In this document: positions 7,253-12,898 of the stretch, one piece after another | Position numbering within the stretch: the first letter of the stretch is position 1 | How the letters are laid out: the number at the start of each line of letters is the position of its first letter | Assembly: GCA_002440975.1 (NCBI GenBank) | Contig: DJWN01000099.1 | Location: 12,109 to 25,006, forward strand | Source: Bacteroidales bacterium UBA6229 | GTDB taxonomy: Bacteria > Bacteroidota > Bacteroidia > Bacteroidales > F082 | Direction of reading: 5' to 3' | DNA: 12,898 nucleotides | Notes under the pieces: generated by a model | Database searches by the model: none | Told to the model about the DNA's origin: nothing | Seen by the model: only the letters and a program-made list of their open reading frames with translations | Program-made: the position numbers and the translations under genes

Positions 7253-7298
7253 CTTTATTTTTTAATGAACGATCATTTACTTAACCAATTTCTGAAAA

Positions 7299-7306
7299 CA
7301 AATTTA
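7299..7306 (-). promoter_or_regulatory. Candidate -7 box (TAAATTTG) for the ATPase/DUF4276 cassette
   Basis: On the - strand TAAATTTG matches TAnnTTTG exactly, 46 bases upstream of the ATPase ATG and inside the repeat-bounded segment. The cassette would therefore carry its own promoter. The best upstream TTG (about 12 bases before the box) is too close for a normal -33 element, so support is partial. Confidence 0.3.
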
Positions 7307-7349
7307 AACCTTTTCTGCAATAGGATTTTGAAAAAGCTTTAATAATGTC

Positions 7350-7368
7350 AATGATTGAACTTTAAGTT
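7350..7368 (+). repeat. Right copy of the 19-bp direct repeat flanking the ATPase/DUF4276 cassette (att-like)
   Basis: This copy is identical to 5454-5472, the pcm 3' end. The sequence just before it, read in the pcm frame from 7335, gives SFNNVND and a stop, resembling the real pcm end LGNIGND and stop. The right copy therefore looks like a diverged or donor pcm terminus, not a chance repeat. It runs into TTTTCTTAAGAAAA (7367-7380), a 14-base perfect palindrome that may have been the original pcm 3' flank. Recombination between the two copies would remove exactly 1896 bp. Confidence 0.75.
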
Positions 7369-7404
7369 TTCTTAAGAAAAATTATCAGGGCTGTTTGCAA
7401 CCGA

Positions 7405-7437
7405 TTGCAATCATGTAATTCCTTTTACTTATTTTTG
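7405..7437 (+). promoter_or_regulatory. Candidate Bacteroidota promoter for the aromatic amino acid hydroxylase
   Basis: TATTTTTG (7430-7437) matches TAnnTTTG exactly, and a TTG lies at 7405-7407, 22 bases upstream, near the expected -33 spacing. The start codon at 7469 leaves a leader of about 25 bases. The TTG is part of TTGCAA, which occurs twice with four bases between (7395-7400 and 7405-7410), a possible regulator site overlapping the -33 region. Confidence 0.42.
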
Positions 7438-7468
7438 GCTTATCTAAAATCATTCTAAATTAGATACC

Positions 7469-9196
7469 ATGACTAACAATCCAGTATTAGCCCGTTTACC
7501 TAAACACCTTTATCAATTGATCATTGATCAGCCATACAACTCTTACACCTGGCAAGATCATGCCGTGTGGCGTTTTGTGATGCGACAAAATGTTGATTTT
7601 CTGAAAGAGAAAGCCCATCAGGCTTATTTGGAAGGCTTACGCAAAACCGGCATCAGCATTGAGCAAATACCGGATATTGATACCATGAATAAAATCCTGG
7701 CCAGGATAGGCTGGGCCGCCGTAACAGTGGATGGGTTTATTCCTCCCGCTGCATTCATGGAGTTTCAGGCGTATAATGTGCTGGTGATTGCTGCCGACAT
7801 CCGTCCCTTTGATCAGATTGAATACACACCTGCACCGGACATCATTCACGAAGCTGCCGGACATGCGCCCATCATCAGCGACCCTGAATATGCCGAATAC
7901 CTCAGGTATTTTGGTGAGATTGGTTCGAAAGCCTTTTCTTCAGCGGCTGATTTTGCCCTTTACGAAGCTATTCGTCACCTTTCCATCCTGAAAGCTGATC
8001 CACACACCCCGCTTGCCGAGATAGAAGCTGCCGAGCGCGATCTGGAAAAGAAAGAAGCCGAACTTGGCCTGCCTTCCGAAATGGCACTCATCCGAAACCT
8101 GCATTGGTGGACGGTTGAATATGGTTTGGTTGGTTCGCTGGATGATCCTAAAATTTATGGTGCAGGACTGCTCTCATCTATTGGTGAGAGTGCCGGCGCC
8201 ATGAGCGATAAGGTGAAAAAATTGCCCTACACCATTGATGCCGTTTACTATAATTTCGATATTACTAAACCGCAGCCGCAGTTATTTGTGACCCCTGATT
8301 TTGCTCAACTCACCAAAGTGCTGGACGAGTTTGCAAGTCGTATGGCATTGCGAAAAGGTGGCATCGAAGGCATCCTCAAAGCGATTGAATCAGCTAATAC
8401 AGCAACCCTGGTTTACAGCTCTGGCTTGCAGGTTTCGGGCACTTTTACCGACTATCTGATGCATCAAAATCAGGCGGTGTATGTGAAGTCGCAGGGCGGA
8501 ACCAGCTTGTCATACAAAGGAAAGGAGCTGGCCGGGCATGGGAAAGCCACACACAGCGATGGTTTTGGTTCGCCAATTGGCCGGATCAAAGACGCCATCA
8601 AGCCGCCGCGCTACCTTACAGATCAGGATCTGGCCGAATTAGGAATTGTTTTGAATGAATCAGGTGCTTTTGAATTTGAATCCGGAATAAAGGTAAAAGG
8701 GGTCTTAAGTCAAACCATTCGCAGAGAAGGAAATTTATTACTGTTAAGTTTTTCTGATTGCCGGGTGACTTATCAGAATCAGTTGCTTTTTGATCCTTCC
8801 TGGGGGATGTATGATATGGCTGTGGGCGAATCGGTGATTTCTGCCTATAACGGACCTGCCGATCCTGATGCGTTTGGACTGGAATATCCCGTACCCAAAG
8901 AAAAAACACATAAGATTAATTATACGGATGTTCAAAAGCAATTACACAAGCACTATGGAGGTGTGAGGGAGTTACGAGAGGAAAACAAAGATCTGCAATC
9001 ACTTGAAGCTATCTGGCAATGGGTTTCGGAGCATTTTACACACGATTGGTTGCTTCCTATGGAAATGCTGGAACTGCTTAGTCAGCGTAAGAAAAATGAT
9101 CCGTTGCAGCAGGATTTACGCAAACATTTGGAAACAATTAAGTTGCAACGCCCTGAACTGAATAGTGTGATCAGTCGTGGTTTGAAGTTGATATAG
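7469..9196 (+). CDS. Long-form aromatic amino acid hydroxylase (phenylalanine 4-monooxygenase-like)
   Basis: Enzymes of this family hydroxylate Phe, Tyr or Trp on the ring, using non-haem iron, O2 and a tetrahydropterin. The 575 residues lack an N-terminal ACT domain and start with the catalytic domain. It shows YTWQDHAVWRFVM (26-38), the iron site PDIIHEAAGH with His127 and His132, and WWTVEYGL with the third ligand Glu217, followed by YGAGLLSSIGE (230-240). In classical bacterial PhhA and animal enzymes the second His and the Glu are about 40 residues apart; here they are 85 apart. The difference is an extra helical, charged segment (about 165-205). Residues from about 300 form a C-terminal extension that I cannot assign, so the protein is about twice the length of PhhA. 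Long forms exist in Bacteroidota as far as I recall. Substrate choice is undetermined. A decayed copy of its last codons lies at 11361-11438. Confidence 0.88.
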   Translation: MTNNPVLARLPKHLYQLIIDQPYNSYTWQDHAVWRFVMRQNVDFLKEKAHQAYLEGLRKTGISIEQIPDIDTMNKILARIGWAAVTVDGFIPPAAFMEFQAYNVLVIAADIRPFDQIEYTPAPDIIHEAAGHAPIISDPEYAEYLRYFGEIGSKAFSSAADFALYEAIRHLSILKADPHTPLAEIEAAERDLEKKEAELGLPSEMALIRNLHWWTVEYGLVGSLDDPKIYGAGLLSSIGESAGAMSDKVKKLPYTIDAVYYNFDITKPQPQLFVTPDFAQLTKVLDEFASRMALRKGGIEGILKAIESANTATLVYSSGLQVSGTFTDYLMHQNQAVYVKSQGGTSLSYKGKELAGHGKATHSDGFGSPIGRIKDAIKPPRYLTDQDLAELGIVLNESGAFEFESGIKVKGVLSQTIRREGNLLLLSFSDCRVTYQNQLLFDPSWGMYDMAVGESVISAYNGPADPDAFGLEYPVPKEKTHKINYTDVQKQLHKHYGGVRELREENKDLQSLEAIWQWVSEHFTHDWLLPMEMLELLSQRKKNDPLQQDLRKHLETIKLQRPELNSVISRGLKLI

Positions 9197-9211
9197 CAAT
9201 TAGGATAATTG
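9197..9211 (+). terminator. Weak hairpin directly after the hydroxylase stop
   Basis: CAATTAGGATAATTG forms a 6-bp AT-rich stem with a GGA loop immediately after the TAG. No clear T-tract follows (only TTTAGG), so it may be a transcript-end structure at best. Confidence 0.2.
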
Positions 9212-9296
9212 TTTAGGCTATATAAAGAATTGATATTTATGATTTAAATATTAACCTGATACTATTGATAATACAATTTTCATGAAATCCATAGTT

Positions 9297-10772
9297 TTAA
9301 TCTTTATCATCGAGGTAAAGCAGTTCTTTAGGATTAAAGCATTGCATTGTCTGGTTTTTAAGTAAAACGTACAGCTGTTCAGTATTTACAAACTCACAGG
9401 TTAAATAGTTTTCTAAATTAATTGGGAGTTTAGCTTCCATGCTGATATGATTTTTTACAGAACTTGAGATTGAATTACACAGTAAATTAAAAGTAGTCTT
9501 CTCCTTATCGTAGTAAACAATATAAATTAAGGAGTCATCATTTGAAATCGCCCAATCTTGAACAAGCATATTTACATCAATATTTTTATCGAGAAGGGGT
9601 TGAGTTGTTCTATTTGTTAATTCATCTATTTTAATGGAAGTATTTTGCATATAATTTATAAAAAATGGCGAATGTTGAATAAACGCAATTTCATTCTTTA
9701 TTGAAAGATTTAATTGGGTTTTGGTAGTAAAATTGGTTTGGTTTATTTGGAGTAAATTATTACTAATGAGCTTAATGCCTTCATGTGTTTTTTGTACCTG
9801 ATATATTGAGTATGTAAAATCCTCTGAATTCTCATCATAAGTAAATCGTGGTAATGATATTGAGTTGTCTTTAATTGAAAATCCTTTAAAGGAATATGTT
9901 TTATTTTCTGGCAGGTCGTGCTCTGTTAAAATGATTTCTAATTTGTTGTTTGAATCCAGTAATGCAACAGCAAAGGCTTTATTTATAATAAACCTATCGG
10001 AGTTTGGTTTTTGAGCAATATAGGGCACGCTCATTGAAACATAGCAGTTTTCTCTTTCAAGAAAAACACTTTCTAAAGTAACGGAAAAGTAGCCGATTTT
10101 TTTTAATTGTTCGATTTTTTTAAGTGCCGAGGTGTCGCTAGTAATTTGATTATTTAAAGGAATAATTTCAGTAGGGACTATTGTAAGACCGTCCAGTTTT
10201 TGAAGAATTTTACCATGATGGTCAAAAAGATAGCAAATATTTAATACCTCATCAAGAACAGCAACTCGATTTGTTCCAAAACTTATTTTAGGAAAAATAA
10301 AATCAAGATCATTATCAAGAGCTATATCGAAACATTCATTTATTTCATTTTGATGTACTATCAGATTTTGGTTGTGATTTGAGTATAGGTATCTAAGATT
10401 GCCTTCATAATCCCAGAAATCTTTGAAATCTAATCTATCCTTTAAATCAGTATTTTCGAAAACATACATTTCAGAAAATGAAGTAGTTGCATATTCATTA
10501 AAAATGCTATCTGATATTGTTACATTAATTTTTTTCATTTCAACTGTCTCGGACAAAAAGCTTCTTTGCAAAAATCGATCAACAGTTGATTTACTATATG
10601 ACTCAAAAATAAATTCAATTGGAATTGCGCTGTCAAAGCTTTCAACAGCAATATTTCCGGAATAACAACTGATACATTCAAAGGGGTTCATTTTTATTAT
10701 GATCCTGTATTGGCTTTTCATCAGCAAGGGAATAAGTATTGTGACTAAAATCAGGATTGAAAGTTTTTTCAT
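9297..10772 (-). CDS. Secreted protein with N-terminal CxxC (thioredoxin-like?) region and long beta-rich body, unknown function
   Basis: I start at the ATG at 10772 (491 residues), which opens a clear Lys-led signal peptide MKKLSILILVTILIPLL. An ATG at 10826 in the same frame is rejected because it lies inside a terminator hairpin. After a strand (YRIIIKMNP) comes FECISCYSG with a CxxC pair (C33, C36). A helix-prone segment, a strand (IPIEFIFES) and another helix (STVDRFLQRSF) follow, an order like that of periplasmic thioredoxin-like domains. The remaining 400 residues are strand-rich with repeating patterns (RVAVLDEVLNICYLFDHHGK, FAVALLDSNNKLEIILTEH, DDSLIYIVYYDKEK) that suggest a beta-propeller. 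Both domain readings are inference. Codon use is AT-rich like its downstream neighbours and unlike clpX or the hydroxylase. It follows the small Cys-rich peptide gene with a terminator between, and may act on or with that peptide. Confidence 0.75.
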   Translation of the reverse strand: MKKLSILILVTILIPLLMKSQYRIIIKMNPFECISCYSGNIAVESFDSAIPIEFIFESYSKSTVDRFLQRSFLSETVEMKKINVTISDSIFNEYATTSFSEMYVFENTDLKDRLDFKDFWDYEGNLRYLYSNHNQNLIVHQNEINECFDIALDNDLDFIFPKISFGTNRVAVLDEVLNICYLFDHHGKILQKLDGLTIVPTEIIPLNNQITSDTSALKKIEQLKKIGYFSVTLESVFLERENCYVSMSVPYIAQKPNSDRFIINKAFAVALLDSNNKLEIILTEHDLPENKTYSFKGFSIKDNSISLPRFTYDENSEDFTYSIYQVQKTHEGIKLISNNLLQINQTNFTTKTQLNLSIKNEIAFIQHSPFFINYMQNTSIKIDELTNRTTQPLLDKNIDVNMLVQDWAISNDDSLIYIVYYDKEKTTFNLLCNSISSSVKNHISMEAKLPINLENYLTCEFVNTEQLYVLLKNQTMQCFNPKELLYLDDKD

Positions 10773-10792
10773 GTGGTGTGAGTTTTGCGAAT

Positions 10793-10833
10793 AAAAAAGA
10801 AGATGTTTACCAATTATTATAAACATCTTCTTT
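10793..10833 (-). terminator. Rho-independent terminator of the small Cys-rich peptide gene
   Basis: The arms AAAGAAGATGTTTA (10796-10809) and TAAACATCTTCTTT (10820-10833) pair perfectly over 14 bp with a 10-base loop. Read on the - strand the stem is followed by a T-run (TTTTTTATT), the classic shape. It lies about 45 bases past the peptide gene's stop and upstream of the 491-residue gene. The other strand has only a broken T-run, so bidirectional use is possible but weaker. Confidence 0.75.
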
Positions 10834-10878
10834 AACTTTTAAAAATAGAATTGATTGTTAATTACTTAAAATCTAGTA

Positions 10879-11202
10879 TTACTTTTCTTCTGTAAATGAA
10901 ACTGTACCAGAACTAGTTTGTAATACGTTTGTTGCATTTATTGAATTGTTTTCATCAAATTTAGATATATTATTTGGATCTTCACTTCCAAACTCTATTG
11001 CAATTGTACCATTATCTTTTATAACAATTGCTATGCAACGTTTGTTGTAGGGTGGCTCACAAACACATCTATATGTTTGCGGTGTAATTTCATCACAGCG
11101 GAAATTACCTGCTATTTCAAAGACAGAATCTGCCTTTACATTTGTAGGTGCTAGTAAGGTAAACATACTACCTAATAGAAGAATTAAAATTGACTTTTTC
11201 AT
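10879..11202 (-). CDS. Small secreted four-cysteine protein, unknown function
   Basis: The 107-residue product has a signal peptide (MKKSILILLLGSMFTLLAP, probable cleavage after NVKA, residue 24). The mature part is about 83 residues. Its N-terminal third carries four cysteines, C36, C46, C48 and C56, in FRCDEITPQTYRCVCEPPY and NKRCIAI, spaced C-x9-C-x-C-x7-C, which could form two disulfides. A strand pair (IAIVIKDNGTIAIEFG) and an Asn/Ser/Thr-rich tail follow. It has its own strong terminator and lies upstream of a larger secreted CxxC protein in the same direction. The pairing recalls the small exported peptides, such as NVEALA-type proteins, that accompany beta-propeller proteins in Bacteroidota, but the NVEALA motif itself is absent. 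Function unknown. It is a real gene judging by signal peptide, spacing and terminator. Confidence 0.72.
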   Translation of the reverse strand: MKKSILILLLGSMFTLLAPTNVKADSVFEIAGNFRCDEITPQTYRCVCEPPYNKRCIAIVIKDNGTIAIEFGSEDPNNISKFDENNSINATNVLQTSSGTVSFTEEK

Positions 11203-11265
11203 AGCTTAGATATTATTGATTAGTTATTTATGACGATCCAAAGGAATAAAAAAAAAATAAAAAAG

Positions 11266-11288
11266 ATGTTAATAACATGTTAAAATTT
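11266..11288 (-). promoter_or_regulatory. Dyad and shared AT-block upstream of the small peptide gene
   Basis: ATGTTAATAACAT (11266-11278) is an inverted repeat with 6-base arms and a one-base centre, about 65 bases upstream of the peptide start. It overlaps ATGTTAAAATTT (11277-11288), a 12-mer found again at 12791-12802, about 63 bases upstream of the next secreted-protein gene. The region is very AT-rich, so chance is a real alternative. Confidence 0.2.
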
Positions 11289-11360
11289 AAAATTATCTTT
11301 GTTCACTCAAGAATTTCTAAGACCTTAACGCATCATTTGCTTTCATGATCATGATAGTTT

Positions 11361-11438
11361 CAGTTTCGACTTGAACTCCTGGAAATAATCGAAACTTGAC
11401 ACCCTGAACGGAATAGTGTGATCTACCGTGGTTTATAG
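11361..11438 (+). pseudogene. Decayed 3'-end fragment of an aromatic amino acid hydroxylase gene
   Basis: Bases 11402-11440 match 9151-9189, the 3' end of the intact hydroxylase gene, at 33 of 39 positions without gaps. In the same frame the fragment reads HPERNSVIYRGL and a stop, against RPELNSVISRGL in the intact protein (9 of 12 residues). Further upstream, still gapless, LLEIIE aligns with HLETIK. The frame is broken by a TGA at 11397 and by TGA/TAG near 11352-11357, so nothing is made from it. It has the same orientation as the intact gene and sits beyond the two minus-strand secreted-protein genes. It may be the original 3' end displaced by an insertion, a donor gene end brought in with it, or the last trace of a tandem gene copy. 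Confidence 0.7.
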
Positions 11439-11462
11439 TTAATTTGAATGGCTAATAATCCC

Positions 11463-12728
11463 TCAGTTTATTGTTTCTCTGATGATCGTTTTATAGCCTC
11501 CAAATGGGTTCTCAACCTTTACTAGATAATAGATGTAACCACTGTCAATTAAGGTTTTATAAGCCATTTTCACTTTGATCCGGGGGATAATTTCTCCGGT
11601 TAGGTCATTAATCTCGAACAATTGCCTTTTGCGAATGAGGTAAGCTTTATTTTTGGCCTTGTCAGTATAAATTTTGTCATTCCATATGGAGGTTATTAAG
11701 TGATCATCAAGTTTGGTATTTAAAATTTTTTCCAATTCATTTTCTGTATAATATTCAATTTCGCCTGAAGTAAAATTATAATGAAAGACAGTATCACCAA
11801 AACAAGCTAAAGTATTTATACGTGGTTTATACATAAACTCTTTTTCAAATCTATAGGCTATATCTTTGTTTCTGGCTGAAACAGATGCCGTTACGTAACC
11901 TAATTGTTCAATCAGTTTTTTATATTGGTTCCTATCTTCATTTTGAATAAAATAATGCCTGGTTTTGGTTTTAGTGTTGATAGCGAATAACATCTGAGAA
12001 AAGTTATCCATTCTAAAATGTTTGAAGAATACATGATTTTTGGTTTTGAACAGGCAGTCGTCCATTACTTCATGAAATTTGTCGAGGCTGTATTGATAGC
12101 TTATTTCCCAGATCGTATCGAATCGAATGATCTGATTTGCAGTATTTATAGTGAGGTAATGACAGCAATCCATACAATCCCGGAACAGGCCTGTTGGAAC
12201 AATAGAATCGGGGAGTGCTATTGCGTATAATGGCTCAAATTGATTATTGAAAATCCTTATTTCATAGCTTCGAAGGGCATCCGTATCATATCCCAGTGCA
12301 TAGATCGCTTCATCACAAATCTCGAAATCAATGATTGAAAAATTCTTCTGTTTCAGGCTGAATTCTGAAGTCACACTGATTTCATCCAGCATAACAGTTT
12401 TTGGATTCAAAAATACGACAAGGGTATCAGTGGGTTTTTGATTAATAAGGATATCTGTCTCTATATACGAAACATGCGAAAGATGCAATCTCACCGGAAA
12501 GTTCACCACTTCCAGATTGACAAGTCCGCTTGAATAAGTGGCTGCTCCTTTGTTGGTTTGTTTTATTGTGATATGTACATTGCTGATCCCTTCATAGGTA
12601 TCACCATCAAGAATTAGCAAGCTAATTTTATCTTTGTATTGATTTTGACTCCATGCTATATTCCAGGAAAATAGTATAATACTTAGCAGAAGTATAAAAT
12701 TTAAATATTTTTGATGGAAATGCTTCAT
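11463..12728 (-). CDS. Secreted protein with N-terminal carboxypeptidase-regulatory-like domain and beta-rich C-terminus
   Basis: I start at the ATG at 12728 (421 residues). An in-frame GTG at 12767 would put 13 polar residues before the signal peptide and is less likely. The signal peptide spans about residues 8-26 and ends near AWSQ. Residues 35-120 resemble the CarboxypepD_reg-like fold common in exported Bacteroidota proteins: ISLLILDGDTYEGISNVHIT, GAATYSSGLVNLEV, LHLSHVSYIETDI and the exit motif LDEISVT. The rest is strand-rich with repeated turns (DEAIYALGYD, NQIIRFDTIWEISY, NKAYLIRKRQLFEINDLTG), like a beta-propeller, and holds a CMDCC cluster (C185, C188, C189). No catalytic residues are recognisable. 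Neighbouring genes on the left are also secreted and AT-rich. Function unknown; possibly cell-surface binding. The coding call is firm and the domain call moderate. Confidence 0.78.
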   Translation of the reverse strand: MKHFHQKYLNFILLLSIILFSWNIAWSQNQYKDKISLLILDGDTYEGISNVHITIKQTNKGAATYSSGLVNLEVVNFPVRLHLSHVSYIETDILINQKPTDTLVVFLNPKTVMLDEISVTSEFSLKQKNFSIIDFEICDEAIYALGYDTDALRSYEIRIFNNQFEPLYAIALPDSIVPTGLFRDCMDCCHYLTINTANQIIRFDTIWEISYQYSLDKFHEVMDDCLFKTKNHVFFKHFRMDNFSQMLFAINTKTKTRHYFIQNEDRNQYKKLIEQLGYVTASVSARNKDIAYRFEKEFMYKPRINTLACFGDTVFHYNFTSGEIEYYTENELEKILNTKLDDHLITSIWNDKIYTDKAKNKAYLIRKRQLFEINDLTGEIIPRIKVKMAYKTLIDSGYIYYLVKVENPFGGYKTIIRETIN

Positions 12729-12898
12729 ATTTATTTCGTCTGAAGATTTCTTACAAATTAATATCACGGCAATTAGCTTGTTCGAACATTATGTTAAAAT
12801 TTGAAAAACTGTTACATAGCAGAAAATGATTTTCATAAAAAGTATTTGGTCGTGCAAGATAAAATGAAAAATGACTAATTCTACTTTACTAAAATAAA

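Noticed and set aside
7358..7383. AACTTTAAGTTTTCTTAAGAAAA as a rho-independent terminator of the original pcm
   Set aside because: The stem is only five or six A/T-rich pairs and no T-run follows on +, so it is reported only as part of the repeat flank.
10773..10826. N-terminal extension MFIIIGKHLLFYS of the CxxC secreted protein
   Set aside because: Its start codon lies inside a terminator stem and it would place 18 residues ahead of a textbook Lys-led signal peptide at 10772.
11343..11354. TCATGATCATGA 12-base palindrome
   Set aside because: It is short, isolated and not placed before any gene start; probably chance.
11302..11462. Possible short + strand gene behind the TATCTTTG box at 11294-11301
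   Set aside because: The box matches TAnnTTTG, but no open frame of note follows; the region holds only the decayed hydroxylase 3' end and stops.
12729..12767. GTG start adding 13 residues to the carboxypeptidase-regulatory-like protein
   Set aside because: The extra residues are polar and precede a normal signal peptide that begins at the ATG at 12728.

Overview
The window looks like a chromosomal segment of a member of the Bacteroidota, probably a Bacteroidia/Marinilabiliales-type organism. The signs are a DUF4294 protein, a long aromatic amino acid hydroxylase, secreted proteins with short Lys-rich signal peptides, little Shine-Dalgarno use, and several upstream boxes matching the Bacteroidota promoter element TAnnTTTG. 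The assignment rests on protein recognition by eye, not on a search.

Left part (1-4711): the 3' two-thirds of clpX, then a DUF4294 secreted protein, both on +. Abutting the DUF4294 gene tail to tail is a minus-strand, operon-like trio: Gfo/Idh/MocA oxidoreductase, then a lipoprotein with a beta-rich C-terminus, then a polyprenyl glycosylphosphotransferase. The lipoprotein and transferase genes overlap at TGATG. The trio suggests sugar-nucleotide and surface-glycan work. A divergent intergenic region with an 18-bp perfect palindrome separates the oxidoreductase from pcm.

Middle part (4812-9196): pcm (protein-L-isoaspartate methyltransferase) and an unusual long aromatic amino acid hydroxylase, both on +. 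Between them lies a minus-strand two-gene cassette: an ABC-type AAA ATPase and a DUF4276 (TOPRIM-like) protein, coupled by a GTGA overlap behind a perfect AGGAGG. The cassette is bracketed by a perfect 19-bp direct repeat. The left copy is the last two codons, stop and 3' flank of pcm; the right copy is the same sequence lying before the hydroxylase gene. This looks like a small defence-type island inserted at the 3' end of pcm.

Right part (9197-12898): AT-rich, with three secreted proteins on minus: a CxxC-containing protein of about 490 residues, a small four-cysteine peptide behind its own terminator, and a carboxypeptidase-regulatory-like/beta-rich protein. Between the second and third, at about 11361-11438, lies a decayed copy of the 3' end of the hydroxylase gene. 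The 9.2-11.4 kb segment is therefore also bracketed by a duplicated gene 3' end. The same architecture twice in tandem is the most striking feature of the window. No gene-free stretch exceeds about 300 bases, and I saw no tRNA, rRNA, CRISPR array, transposase or integrase.
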